Origin: Aedes albopictus
Lineage: Eukaryota; Arthropoda; Insecta; Diptera; Culicidae
Assembly (NCBI RefSeq): GCF_035046485.1
Contig: NC_085138.1
Span: 326,116,129 to 326,180,128 of the forward strand
Length of the DNA: 64,000 nt
Reading direction: 5' to 3'
In this document: positions 22,801-37,800 of the stretch, piece after piece
Numbering within the stretch: the first letter of the stretch is position 1
How the letters are laid out: each line of letters opens with the position of its first letter
Notes under the pieces: model-generated
The model's database searches: none
Seen by the model: only the letters and a program-made list of their open reading frames with translations
What the model was told of the DNA's origin: nothing
Made by a program: the position numbers and the translations under genes

Positions 22801-25800
22801 GGATTTCATTGTGTATAAACTGTAGTTTATATCTTATTTCATTTACGTATGAGTCGTGGTTATAAATAGGAGTGATTTGGTCTAGATTTATCTGATCAAA
22901 TGTATTTACGGGCTTTCCAAATACTATTTCAAAAGGGCTGTAATTGTGTTCCGAGTTGGGAGTAGTATTATAACTAAAGCAGTAAAAAGATAACCATTCA
23001 TCCCAATTATCTTTAAGATCGTTGACAAAGATTCTCAGATATTCGTTTAAACATCTGTGATTCCTTTCCAACGCTCCCAAAGTTTGTGGGTGATATGCTG
23101 TTGCTAGAATGCGATCGATATTGAGCAGTTTACAAACTGATTCAAAGATACCTTTGTACTCTGTACCTTGATCTGTTCGAATTGCTTTCATTGGTCCGTA
23201 TATCAAAATACATCCTTCCACTACTGCTCTGGCAATCGTGTCAGCTGATTTATCCGGAACAGGTATAGCTATGACGTATTTACTCAGATCGCATTGTATA
23301 GTAACTGCGTATCTGTTTCCTTTGCTACTCATTGTGAATGGTCCAATCGTATCTATTGCAACTATGTCGAATGATTTGCATGGAGTTGAAGTTTTTATCA
23401 TTTTACTTTGAACCGACGAAAAATGTTTGTTCCTTTTACAAATTTCGCAGGATTTGACATATTTAGTAACTAAATATTTCATATTTGACCAAATATATAA
23501 ATTTTTCAATTTTTTGTACAATCGGTTAATACCAACATGACCTCCGATTGGTGTACTATGGTAATGTTGTAAAATAGCTTGAATTTCGTTTGGGTTGTTT
23601 ATTTTTCTAGGAGGATGATAAATGATAATTTTAATATTTTTCAAAACTTGATTTCCTATTGTTTTGAAATCATTGATACTTATATAATTAAATATGGTAT
23701 CGCTAGTCGAAATAGCAATACACTCATTTTCGATTTTATTTTGTTTCATTAATTGTAGGGTACCCTCTTCAATCAGCTTAAATATTTCTGGCAAGTTAAC
23801 ATTGTTAATTGTGAGACCTAACGCTAGAGTTAGACTCGTTTTGAAATTTTTTTCGAGAAGAATTGCCATAGTTGATTTATTTTTATTTTGATGTAATGAA
23901 AATTGCAATTTTTTTTGTTTATGTATTTGTTCATTGCTAACTGCTTCATACACGTGGAGTTGATCAGGCTCCGGTAATCTGCTTTGTATGTTATTGTTGA
24001 CTAAACAAGGTTTGCGTAGCATTGACCTGGTCTGTACTTGTAAAATGTTAATTGACTTTAATTTATCTGATGTAATATTAATTCTAGACAATGCGTCAGC
24101 CACAACGTTACTTTTACCTGGGACGAACTCTACTTCAAAGTCGAATTCTTCGAGATCAATCCTCATTCGCGTCAACTTTGAAGAAGGGTTCTTCATTCCA
24201 AAGAGGTAAACTAACGGTCGGTGATCAGTACGCACCACAAATTTACGACCTAATAAGTAGGGTTGATAATGCATGATAGCCCAGTGAATAGCGGCTAATT
24301 CTTTCTCAATGATGTGCTTATTTGCTTCGCCTTTTGTAAACGCGCGACTGGCGAAAGAAACAGGTAGATCATTGCTTCCATGCATTTGGGACAAAACTGC
24401 CCCGCAAGCGAAATCTGATGCGTCTGTAGTCAATATAAATGGTTTTTGATAATCTGGATACTGTAATATTTGTGGTGAAAGTAGCATAGTCTTTAATGTT
24501 TCAAAGGCGGACTTGCATTGTTCTGACCACACAAAAACTGTATTTTTTCTTAATAATTTGTTCAAAGGACAACAAATATTTGCAAAACCAGGAATAAATC
24601 TCCTGTAATAATTACACATGGCTACAAAACTTCGAACTTGGTCTGCGTTTTGAGGTTGTGGGTAATTTTTTATTACATCAAATTTTGAATTATCAGGCAA
24701 GATACCTTTATCAGTGATTTTATGACCTAGAAATGTAACTTCTGCTTTGAAAAAATTACATTTTGAAGGGTTCAGTTTCAGGTTTCTTTGCCTGAAACAT
24801 TCGAAAACATTCCTCAAGTTTTTCAGATGGTGTTCAATTGAACAACCTACGACAATAACATCGTCAATGTACAAGAATGCACACTCGGGACTCAAGCCAC
24901 TGAGTGCTATTGACATCATTCGTTGGAAACTGTTTGGGCTTATATTTAGTCCAAACGGCAATCTTTTATACTGAAAATGTCCACGTTCCTGCAACGAGAA
25001 CGCGGTGAACTCTCTGGAATTTTTCTCGATCTCAATCTGGTGAAAACCTGACATGAGATCAAGCGTCGAAAAATATTTGGCTCTGCCAAGTTGATCGAGA
25101 ATATCGTCAATCCTTGGAAGAGGAAATTTATCCGCAAGCAATTTTTTGTTCAATTGACGAAAATCAACTACTAATCTCCATTTCTTTTCGGAAGTAGTTG
25201 ACTTCTTGGGAACAAGTAATAATGGTGAGTTGTAACTAGACACCGAAGGTTCAATTATATCGTTTGCAATTAAATTATCTACTTGACGACAGATTTCTTC
25301 CTTGTGACACTGTGCATTCCGGTAGTTTTTAATGTATACCGGTGATTTATCTTTTAGGCTAATTTTTTGTTGATAAAAATTGTTACACGTTAATAAATCA
25401 TCCTTTAAACTAAATATATCATTGTATTCGTGACATAATTGTTGTAAAGATTGTTTGGCGGATGCAGGTATATCGTTAAAATTTAGTTCTGCATTCAATT
25501 TTTCGATTCTATCTGTATTATTACAGTCAATTTTAGCTATGTAAAAGTCGTTAAGATTGGAAGTTTTTAAATTAAAATTTGCAAGTTGCACAGGATATTC
25601 ATTAGTGTTTATAATTTTAGCATAAGGTGCGGAACTATTCACAATGGCGTTGGCACAAAACACGCCTGGTGCAAGCTCAGCGGAATTAATTATGACATCT
25701 CCATGAACATTAAAATTGTTTATCAATCTAAATACTTCAGATCTAGCTGGTATCCACGCAGACCCATTTAGATTATTGCAAATTGGGATTTCAAGTCGGA

Positions 25801-28800
25801 TGTTATTTACGTATGCTGCTAAAATCCACGTATCGTAATTTATTTCACATCGGTATGTAGTAAGGAAATCTCTTCCCAGTATACCGTCAGTTGGTATCGG
25901 GAAATCGTCTTCTATCAGATGAAACAGGCTATTCACAGCTGTATTTTGTATATAAGAAAAACAATTGATTGTTCCTCTGCAAGTAGCTTCACCGGGTGTT
26001 ATTCCGCGTAAAACGCAAGTATTATTTTGATTAATTGATATTGGACGTGAGATACATCGTGTTTTCAATAATGAAATGTCTGCTCCTGAATCTACCAGGA
26101 ACGAACAGTTTTTATTAGATACGCTAATTGGCACATTAATGAAATTGGAGGCAGCTACATTGATTGTGTATACTGCCCTACTGTTCCAAAAAAAGGTTGA
26201 TTTGGTTGAGTCATATTCGGTGGTTGTACTGTATTAGCGTTTGCGAAATGCTGACCTTGGCTTTGCACGCCCGGGGGCGGATTGGGAAAAACGTTTTGCA
26301 TTGGTGAGCTCGATTGATTGTCAGCAAAATATATTCTGTTAAATTGTCGCGGATAACCGCGTGCATGACCACGGTTGTCTGTTCGGTAACGGTAGATGTT
26401 GTTATTTGGGAACGGTCTACTTTGATTGTTATTAAAACGTATCGGGTATGATCCGTAACGCTGATTACTTTGATGGGAACCACGAGGAGCAACATTATAG
26501 TTCCCTCGGTACTGAGTTTGTCGTTTTTGCATGATTCTTTTTGAATTTACGTGGAATACACGATTCATGCTGTTACTGGACTCGACACTATCCGGTAGCT
26601 CATTTACTTTCTGGATTGCCTCTTCGATTGTCGAAAATGTTCCTGCTTGCAGTATTATTTTTTCTGTCTCGTTAGATGTACTGTTAATCAAAGTTTCCAA
26701 ACCTGCTTTGGTGGCTAACTTTTTAGCGGTCGCGTGAGGAACATTCTCTCTCACGTAAATATTGGTAAGCTTATTGCAAAGAATTTCCACTTCTTGACAA
26801 TATTGTTGTTTTGACAATCCGCGTTTGACTGATTTAATTTTTGCCAATATCTGTTCTGCAGTAGTTTTACTTTCACAGGCAGATTTGATGAGATCAATCA
26901 TCGCATCAATAGTAGTCTCTTGGATATTGTTAGGTAATGCATCTCGGGCTTTACCTGAAATTCTCGTTAAAAGGAATAGCTTTAACGTTCCGTGTTGTGC
27001 TTGGGTATACACCTTTTTCAAAAATTTTACACCGTCAATGAAAGCGGAAAGTTTTTCGGCATCGCCGTCGAATGGCATCAAGACCGATGCAGCTAGCTTG
27101 GCATCAAAAGGATTTTCGGTGGCCATTTCCACTTGTTTTAAATTATTAATTTTGGTTACTTTCCTAACTCGGACACTTTCTTTAATATATTCTATTGCGT
27201 TTCTTGATTGTCTAGTAAAAGTAAAAAATTCTTTATCTGGAATTTCGTCTTGGTTTTCTAAAAGAAGCTCATCTATTTCAGCGAATAAAATGATAGCCTT
27301 ATTAAAATGTGCGTCAAGAGTATTACTGGAAATATTTTGATTTATAGATTTTCTAAAATGCTGTTCTATTTTTAGTAGAATTCCTACTTTTTCAATAATG
27401 ACCCTTTTCGGCATAACATTAGGAGATTTATAAAGATTTGTTCTACTTATCGTTTACTGCCAGTGTCCATCGCCACCTGTTGTTTCGCTGCATGTGCTGG
27501 TTCTGGAAGAGCGGCGGTTTCAGCTGACATCGGCATAAGTCTGCTCTTGGTCAATGCTACCTTTCCGATGCTTCTCGAGCGGTTTGACACACACGCATTG
27601 CACTATGTTCGGGTTCTGGTTGTGTAAATGTTCAACATCGTAAGATGTGAATGTCACTAAATTCTTCCTTTAGGAATACCCACAGAAGGTATCCCACTAT
27701 TAATGATGTTAGCAAAATTGCTACGCTTAGCCAGATCTTCATCTTTTCACTCATTTCGTCTTATGTTGTCAGTTCACTTAAATCGTTCTTCTTCACTCTT
27801 CACTAATTTGACTCCCTCTATGTTTAGCGTCTAAATGTTCGCGTACTTTTGTCCACTGTCTGTTCTTGTTCTTCGATTAATGCGCTGGTGCCGTAGATGT
27901 GGTGACGTTATTTAGGCTTATTGCCCGATCAACGACCCTTTGATTTTTGATTCGCTCGTACTTGACGATGAGTCGATACACTAGGAACAAGGTGGCTACA
28001 CATATCACCGTTAGTAGAATGTATGCGATTAATTCTACCGATTTGGCGGTTTTTTCACTATGCACTTTTTCTTTTACGTTGCTGGCGTTGATGATACTCA
28101 CGATCTGCTCGTGAGTCACCGGTTTCGGGGTTGACGATTCGTTTCCCATAGCTTAAGCTGCACTTTGACGGTTATTATTTTTGGACGACTTTTGCACTTC
28201 TGTCGCATGGATTTTATACGAAGGCGCACTTTAATCACTTATCTCTCGTCACGGTCAGCCATGAGGCATGTCGGACTTCGGATACAGAGATATATCTTCA
28301 CAACGCGACTACTCGGTGTGGAGTTACGAATAGGAATGAATTTTATTTTACTTGACACTTAAGAACTAAGTTTTGAGTACAGCAGAAAATAGGAAGTAGG
28401 TAGGTTAAACAAGAATGGCAGAACGACGCGCTAGAGTTGTTTGGTAAGCTACTCGAGTCTTGCATATGCGTGTAATTTATTGCGCGCATATGGAAGCACT
28501 TTAAGAAGGTTATGGAAACAAGGAAAAGGTTTCGTTACTGACTGCATGTTTTGGTAGGCAAAGAATTTGGATGGAGGTTTCGGGTTTTTTGTGTCACGCT
28601 GAGAAAGTGTTTAATTTATGACGGAAAGTTATATTGTTTTATGATGAAGTCCGAGAAATGTTGAAACGAGATTTGTGGGAGAACTGTGCCACGACAGGTG
28701 CCAACTAGGAGGTGGGGATCGGAGTTGCATGGCAGGAGGCGGAAGGACCTTACTAGCGGTCTGAATCACAATGCCAGCCTTTACGATAATTAGGTAGAAT

Positions 28801-31800
28801 TTGTTCAGCTAAGCATTTGAAGTGACCAAGATTAGAAGCAATAGACGCTTACAAAGTATAATGGCGTAACGTCGTTGATTATCTTCTATCATGAATGTTA
28901 TGTGAAACAAATAAATGTATGCACCTATGAATCATTGACGGACTAAGCCCTGACTTCACCCCAATTACACCACTCTACAATACTCTCTAGTATGGTCATG
29001 ACTAATGGACTCAAAGATAGACTCTGACTAGTTTTCTCGACCCAATCGCCAACAATAGTACCACGAGCCAGAACTATGCCCGGAATCTTTGCGAGACGCA
29101 TCACCTGGTGTGCATCAAAATTATTGCGATCCAGATGGCGCGACCCCGCATAGCGAGCGACACGCAAGTGTGCTCTTGTTCGCACCTAATGAGGGTATAA
29201 ATCTTGTTGCGGCATACAACTACCGACCGACCAATCGACATACCGCTCGTTGGACCGAACGGTATTCCTGGGACTTGTTGCTACTGTAGCGGGATGGGTA
29301 TCTTCCCGGGTAATAAATGGCACGGAGAAGGCGTAGGAAGACAACAAACACCAATTCAATTATTCGCTATTTTCGATCCCATTTGGTCGGGGTTATGCTA
29401 AACCGAACCAACGACCATTTTTTGAAAAATTGAGTTTTCTTAACCATTAAGTGAAGAAAATGATGATCTTCCTTCCATGTAAAAATCCAATAATTCTGAC
29501 AGCTCTTCGTGGAGAAAATTCAAAATTTCTGTTTGGCGGAACATACAAAACATCATTTTGCATCCAACCAGAGTGAACTGTAAACCATTCGATAGAATCA
29601 GCGAAATATGTTTGTTTTGGTCCAGGTGATGAACATTTCAAGTTCTCCTCATCGCCGTCAGTTTTCTAACTTCTAATCGACTCATAGTAACAATATGTGA
29701 GAGAAATGAACACATTATTAGAAATATGGGTGTTGGAGGAATCAATTATGTTTCGATGACGCTGATTGCCATTTTTCCAAATCATATTCAGCCAGACCGA
29801 ACCAAGTCCACAGCATTTTAGAATCAATTTATTCTCAACAATACAAAAACCAACTGGTTTTTAATACCCGCGTTATGTCGATACACCTCATGCTGGTAAT
29901 TTAATGCAGGAGCCGTCATTGAACAACAAGCCTAATTAGATTAATAAAGCTTGAAAAAATCAAACACTTGGTTCGCTTTGGCTGATCGAAAAATGGCGTT
30001 TTCACAAAAACCATCCTTTAGAAGAATGTTTAGAACTTGATTGAGACTTAACGACTGACCTTCAGCAAGGTAATATGACCTAGAGGTAACGCGCTTGGTT
30101 ATTACTCAGATGATCCGAGTTCGAATTTCTTTCATATATTTGAAAACTTTTTTGTACTTAGTGCACTTTGGCAGAACATTTTCAAGGTTTTCTTCGACCA
30201 TCATAAATTTGAAGTACACAAAATGCTCCACATTCACATCTCAGGACCTCAGGGTATGCAAGGACATCGTTTGACATAATCACTCTTGCTCTATGCCTCC
30301 ACATGCACCGCTTATGAAGAAAAAGCATGGATGGGAAAAGCTGAGCTGGGAGGGCTTCCGCCGTTCATATTTGAAACTATTTTGAGACCTTCGTGCTACT
30401 ATACTATACGCGTCCTTTTTGATTCATGTAAAGGATTGTGAGTGATATCGATTTCAACTTGATAGACGATGAAAAATCGAGATTTTTTTCACTGTCCAAC
30501 TGGTTTTACCTAAAACAAAAAAACACATTCAGCCAAACTGAACTATAAACCATTTTCTAATGTTTTTGATCAGCCAGAGTGAACTGAATGCAAAGTACCA
30601 AGAAATAAAATGTAATAATATCAAAGATTCCAAATAATTTACATGTATTTTTAATTTCTGATGGTTAATGAAGGCTTGTAAGTTACATATGTGCGGAAAA
30701 GTTTCCAATAATCTCCGCTGTTGTTTATTTGTGAGTGGTTGAACTTTAAGCTTAATTATCTCGGAATTATCTTTTTGGCGCTTAGTTCGGTTTAGCAGAA
30801 CCCCGGCCATTTGTCGTTAAGACTGCACTGCACTAGGAATGCCACGGTCGTCTCCGTCGAGCTGGGACAATCCCTCGCATGATAACGAGTAGTGTGCTCC
30901 CCGGTATTAATACGATACACTTCCAGTGGCAGCTAGCTGTCGGCGATTGTTTGCATTTCGGTATTCACACACAATTTATGGACAGCTGGATGGGAAAAGG
31001 GATATAAGCATAAGCTGGGCCCCATGAGCTGATCGTACAATTGTTGGCATATCGATTGGATGGTATGAGAAGTATTCCACGAAGCTCTCGCTAATGGGCT
31101 GGACCGGAATGGAAATGCACTGTTTGAACATCAATGGTTACTTATCGTTCAGCGGGGTCCATCACAAAGGAGTGAAAAAATGGTTCATCGAAATATATAG
31201 ATTCTTTTGCCGAGTTGGATCAAATCTGCATCCAGTCTGGCCAGTGGAGACAAACTTAATAAGTTATAAAGTCGTTTGATTCTTATTCTCTTATGAATGT
31301 AGAGCTTCCTCTGTCAATGACCATTTTGCATATGTGTATTTCGTGTGCCAGGCGCGAAGATGTTCTTAGTCCAAGAAAGTCAAAGCAGTTTAGGCTGACA
31401 CAAATTTCGATTTTCTCTTATGTCACCGCCCCCTCGGAAAATTTTGGTTGAAATTCAACATTTTGAGGGGGGACACCAATAAATTATTCAAGAAATTTTA
31501 AAATTTTAAGGTGAAATTAGAGTTGCACAGAAAATTTCTTAACAAATCCGATGAGTTTATAGATTTTGCCGAATAGTTTGGGTATTTCTTCGTCAAATAC
31601 ATTTATTATTTACTGTCCTCCCCCTTAGCGAGCCAACGAGTATTGTGACAAAAGAAGAAAATGAGATTTGTTCCGGCCTTATATCACGAAAAAAAAAAAT
31701 CAGGACCGATCGGTAATGGTTCCCGTCATCCCCAGCATGGTTATGTTGAAAACCCGTGCGCCATGGGCCATGTAAATACAGAACGTACACTCCCGATCAA

Positions 31801-34800
31801 AAGTTTGGGGTCACTCCCTCAAAAACATGTCTTTTTTAGGCCCATATCTCTGAAAATTTGCGTCCGATTTGAAAACCCTAGCTTTCATTCGAAAGATAAT
31901 AAGTCAAAGAAACTTTGAACATCATTTAAATTAATTTTTTTTCAAAAATATTTGTATGTAAACTTAAGCTAAAGTTGCCAAATTTTCTAAAAAAAATAAA
32001 TATAAACTTACGGCAGGGTCGCTGGAAATTGGGGTGGCCAAATTTTAATATGAAAGTGGTAATATAACCTGTTTTCTATTAGCTTTCAACTGCTTTTTAC
32101 CGAACTTAGCTAAAAATCTAGAAAAAACCCGATTTAATCCACCTATGGTGAACAGAACCCTTCTTACACTTATTAAAACTATTGTTGTATTATTTGTATT
32201 TAACATATTTATTTTGTGTGATGAACCAAAAGTTCTAGATTATATTGTGGATTTGGCATCTAATGGATTGGTTTCCAAAATAGCATCATGAACCATGGAC
32301 TAAACTACCAGAAATGCCAGACACCTTCTAGAATCTTGTGTGAAATTTAAAAAAATAGCTTACATATTCTGGAATATTGTATCTTTTGTAAACTGCCAAA
32401 AGATCTTGAATCGATTAACAAATGGATAAGAAAATCAGCGAGATACACTTTGTCTACTATCTCTTAATCAGTCGAATAAATTAGCTCCGAAGTACTTGGT
32501 ATTCATGGTTACACCATAAAAGGACAAAAATAATATATCTACTATGCTAATCAGTTTTGGAATTAGCTAGTTATTTTGGCTGTCCGGTTCCTGCATTTCT
32601 CCCACAATATATAAATTCAAAGCTTTCATTTAACATATTGTTAGTTTTCATAAAATTTCTGTGTATTTGTAATTTGTTATTTATAATTTGATTGAAAACA
32701 ATAACCTGCTAGTATACACTTTGTATGAGGTCAGCATTATATATTGAAAAATAATTTCCCATAGACTGGCCAAAAACTAATGTAAGATAACAAGTGAATA
32801 TAAAAATAAAAAATAATTTATTGAAATACTCTTCGTAAGGTATCTCAGTAATCAAATGTCGAATCGAAATAAAATTTCAGGGCCTTATACAAAGATATTG
32901 TAGCTTTCATACTCTTGGTCAAAAATCTCTCAAAAAGTTAACCTGTATTACTCCCAAGTACTCTTTGAAAGATATCTCGGTAACCAAATGTCCAATCCTA
33001 ATAAAATTGTATAGGGTTCTACTAGAATGTTGTAGCTTTCATTTGGTGCCAGGATAAGTGAAATCGGTTGACAGACGGCTAAGATATTTATTATGATACA
33101 CTTGGTCAAAAATCTCAAAAGATTAAGTTGTATTAATCCTAAGTACTCTTCGAAAGTTATCTCTGTAACCAAATGTCCAATCGAAATAAAATTTCTGAGC
33201 GATCTACTAGGATGCTGTAGCTTTCATTTGGTGCCAAGAGAACCCAAATCGATTGACAAATGGTCGAAATATTTATTATGATAAACTTGGTCAAAAATCT
33301 TAAAAAGTTTAGATGTATGACTCATAAGTACTCTTCGAGAGATATCTCGGTAACCAAACGTCTAATCGAAAAAAAATTCAATAGCGATCTACTAGGGTGT
33401 AGTAGCTTTCATTTGCTTCCAAGAGAACTCAAATCGGTTGACAGACGGCTGAGAAACGTGCGTGACTTTTTTGTAACGCACATACACACACACACACACA
33501 CACATACACACATACACACACACACACATACAGACATTTACTCAGTTCGTCGAGCTGAGTTCATTGGTATATGAGACTCGGCCCTCCGGGCCTCGGATCG
33601 AAAGTCGGTTTTTCGAGCGATATTTATACCCTTCTTATGGGTGTAAGAAGGGTAAAAAAAGTTATTACTTGAATTTACTTAATAACTCTTTTCCTACATT
33701 TTCAGCCAAGTTCGGTAAACAGCAGTTGAAAGATAAGGTACCCCGGGGCAAGTGAGACCTACGGCTATAATTTTATCTATTTTTTATTTTTAAGGCCAAC
33801 ATTCTTCATGGAAAACATAGGAATCACACCAACGGATGCTTTGAAATCAAAAATTGTTATTGTTCTCACCATAAAGAGACCATATATGTTATTGTTGTTC
33901 ATATGTAATTTTCAATTCACTAAGTGAGATTAACGTACTCTACTATATTCGTCGTTTAAAAATAGAATATCAAATAAAGTCAAACTTATTCGGTTTCAGG
34001 ATAATATTTGGAGTGCTTGCAAATTATTTTAAGCGAAAAAGGTATAATTTGTTTTCATTTATTACCTTTAGTTAACTACTCCCAATTGCCCCAGTGCATT
34101 TCAGCATCTGGGGCAAGTGAGACCTATGAGAGTAAACAAACACAATTTCATAGTTTGATCTCGCTGTCTTCAGCCTAAGTCGAAATTCACACAAAAGTGA
34201 AGTAAAAATCGGCGCCTTGTAATCAATCGTTGAGTTATACTTAATTTCTTCTATTCTGATGACGAAGCTATTGTTTAAGATGGTAAAGTCTTGGGTAGAA
34301 CGTATTTTTCGTTTAACATTTAACATTTATTTATTTGTCAACAGGTAAAAATACAGACCCAAATGACACAGCTATTCTAACATAACTTAATTAACTAACA
34401 TAAAATTGCTTAATCACTACACGAGAAACATTGAAATCAAAAACAGAAAAACAACTACACCGAGAAAAATTTCTACTCAATGACTGAGTTGGCCTTACTC
34501 AGAAATCGAAAAATCCTTTGTTTTTTTACTCAGTTTCGGCTAAAAGTGGGACAACCCATTGGCAATGGGTTGTCCCACTTTTAACAGAAACTGAGTAAGA
34601 AAACAAAGGATTTTTCGATTTCTGAGTAGGACCAACTCAGCCACTGAGTAGAAATTTTTCCCCGTGTATTAAAAACACGGCACATACTCTGAATCGGCTC
34701 ATTTATAATGTAATTGGCTCTGGCATGGCGAATGGATAGAAAAGAATAGGAACGAAGAGACCGACTTGTAATGTGGGTTCCAATCTGACCAAGCAACGAA

Positions 34801-37800
34801 GAGCAGTCGATCTGATTTTGAAGAAGGTCAGATATGAAGCAGGCTTTAGCAACGTTCCTTCTATCATGCAGGAGCTCCAAGTTTATGAGTTTGCAACGAC
34901 TTGGATAACTTGGCAGATTCAAGGGGTTTTGCCAAGCGAGAAAACGCAAAGCAAAGCGAATAAACTTTCGTTGCACCGCCTCGATACGCTGTATTTCGTT
35001 TTGATAAAACGGAGCCCAAACTACAGAGCAATACTCGAGCAACGGTCTAACAAGTGCGCAATACAACGACTTTAGGCAATAAACATCTTTGAAGTTTTTA
35101 GCAAAACGGAATATAAAACCTAATTGTGAAGACGCCTTGGAAACCATATAGGCGACATGGTCCTTGAAAGTCAACTGAGAATCCATCAAGACACCCAGAT
35201 CTTTGACGGTAGACTCTCGTTTTAGATGAGTGTGATTTAGACAATAATCGTAATGATTTAGAGATTTTTTCCGACCAAATGAAATTATCGAGCATTTGGA
35301 CCCATTTAGGACCATGCGATTGACATGGCACCAGTTAGCGAATGTTGCGAGTTGCTGCTGCAAGAAATCTGCATCATGTTGGCCCTTGATAATGTGGTAC
35401 AGTTTTAGGTCATAGTCTAGTACATAATTCACGTCGTTCATGTACAAAAGGAATAAAAAGGGTCCAAGATGGCTGCCTTGAGGGACACCTGAGGTAACTG
35501 CAAACGGAGATAAAGCGTGATTTCCAATTTTGACAGACATTGTGTGACCAGTGAGGTATGAGTGTAACCAAGACAGCAAACTATTACCGATACCCAACTT
35601 ACGGAATTTGACAAGAGCGACATCGTGGTTCATCTTGTCGAATGCTGCTGAGAGATCTGTGTAAATTGCATCTACTTGGTGACCTTTCTCCATTTCGCGT
35701 ATAAGGGGGCATCCATTAAGTACGTCACGCTAAAATTGGGAATTTTCGACCCCCCCTCCCCCCTTCATACGGGTTTATCCTATGCCTAATACATTGCTTG
35801 TCACACTTTCGCAAACCCCCCCTCCCCCCTAGGACCGTGACGTACTTAATGGATGCCCCCTAATGAAAGAAGTAAACGTTGTCAAATTAGTGGTTGTTGA
35901 TCGCTTAGACATAAATCCGTGCTGTTCTGGAGGGTTCTATAACATTTACCCGAAAACCATTTACCCGAAAGACATTTGCCCGAAAACCATTTACCCGAAT
36001 GTAACATATACCCGAATGCCAAATACCCGAATGCGACATTTACCCGAACGCGACATTTACCCGAATGCGACACTTACCCGAATGCGACACTTACCCGAAT
36101 GCAACACTTACCCGAATACGACATTTACCCGAATACTTTTTTACCATGTACAAATTTTGATTTTGTGAATAAAGTTCAATTACTTTGTTCAATTTAAAAG
36201 TACATGTATTATTTTGTATTGTGGATCAGAAAAGCATTTTGAACATCAAGTTCCTCAAGAACCCATTTTATCAAATTTTCTCTGAAATGATCCGCGAAAG
36301 GAATTAACAGGACATATGCTTGAATGAAACTCATCACTGCAGCTTACATTTGTTGTGTTTACGCTGTTAGCGTTCACTCTAGATATTTACCCTTCTTTGA
36401 TTCATAAGCTGTTCTTTTGATAAGCAAAGAACAGTTTATGATTTAAAGAAGAGGCCTGTTTGTAGGCCAAATGATCATTAGCTCGAAGGGATTAGAAAAC
36501 AGCCTTCGGAAAATCATCATATCATTAGAAAAAATATTTGACAGAGAAGTTTGCAGATTGTTCACCAAACAGAACATCCTATTATTAATAGAAGGAAAAA
36601 ATCTTAGATGTAGACTTAGAATCCATCACTCAATCATGTAAGAGTGTAATTTAAAAGAACATCATATAATCGAAATAAGGACACAACTTATATGCATCAG
36701 TTAGTAGTTCGAACGCCAACAAAATATGCAGCAGTGCAACTCGAAAGAACAGCCTTTGAAGAGAAGAAGGGAAAATCTTCGAAAGATAGGTAATAGTTTG
36801 CCCACCAAACATCACAGTGGTACTGTGTCTGTAAAAGAAACTACCCCATTACCCCGAATGCCATGGCCCGAATGCCATCATAACCTCGAATAGGACATTA
36901 TTCTAAAAGCCTTTTCCCCGAATGGGCCATCATCCCGATAGATAAGCATAATAGTTCCCTAAAGGATATAGGTATAAAGATGGATTAACGGGTCTCCTAT
37001 GGAGTTAGTAGTTCGTCCGCAACAAACTATATAACATTTCAACTCCAACTCGAAAAAGTAACCTCTTATGAAAAGAAGGAATAAATTCTATGGAGAAATT
37101 ACCGGTTTAGTCAGTACCAGCCGATCAACTGATCAACAGGTCACGGGTGGACAATGTAAATTCGAAAGAACAGTCAATTTTAAAAAGAAGGCAAATCTTA
37201 GAAGAAGTGGATAATACTTGCGGTATGGCTGCCAGTTTGTGACCGTGTATATTAGTTTATATAAGTAGCTCAAAGCAGCCTGTGTTAAAAAAATGTGATA
37301 GCTTGGTAATGAAAAAGTCATCACATTCAGATGTTCTTCAGTTATGTTAAGAATATTCCATACACAGCAAAAAATATGTAATTAAAATTCAGCGAGAAAT
37401 CATGCACATAAAGGGAATGCTAGAGTTAGTGCACTTTTACATGAGATATAATGGAAAATTACATTACCATCGTGTAAATTTCCACCAACCATCGCGTAAA
37501 TCATCATGGACTCCAACCGGTTACGTGACTATCAGCGGAAATTTACACAATTGTAACGTAGTTTTACATGATATCTCATCAGTGGCGTAGCCAGAAATTG
37601 TCTCTGGGAGGGGTTTTCAACGGTCAATGATACCTTTTTTGATTAGACATTTACATTTTGTAAAATGTAATGAGCAATTGTATTCGTAGATTGAAATAGC
37701 GGCGCAGCCGAAAATTTTTTCGTCGCAAAGCGCTTTATACTGAAAATTTGTTCCACAAATTTTGGCTCTGGGGGGGGGGGTTTAACCCTAAGACCCCGCC

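Larger units (their letters stand above)
22025..28696 (-). mobile_element. Ty3/gypsy retrotransposon, mdg1/412-like, complete and young
   Basis: 6672 bp with 435-bp LTRs that read as identical, TSD GGTG (22021-22024 and 28697-28700). PPT AAGGAGGGAGG before the 3' LTR; PBS-like TGGCTGACCGTGACGAG after the 5' LTR, close to the tRNA-Arg type used by mdg1/412. Gag without Cys knuckle, pol in the -1 frame, and small ORFs in the leader. 4-bp TSD also fits this lineage. No env-like ORF after pol. Confidence 0.93.
32134..33653 (+). mobile_element. Tandem-repeat (HINE-like) element with terminal hairpin
   Basis: The 5' end is TTAATCCACCTATGGTG followed by ACCCTTCTTACAC. The 3' end is a hairpin ACCCTTCTTA (33628-33637) / TAAGAAGGGT (33644-33653). 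So the 5' subterminal sequence is the inverse of the 3' hairpin arm. Between them lie AT-rich sequence, a 185-bp tandem array, a CA block and the family 3' module (TTCGTCGAGCTGAG, CGGCCCTCCGGGCC). Same layout as the 54565 element but with a different arm sequence. Confidence 0.6.
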
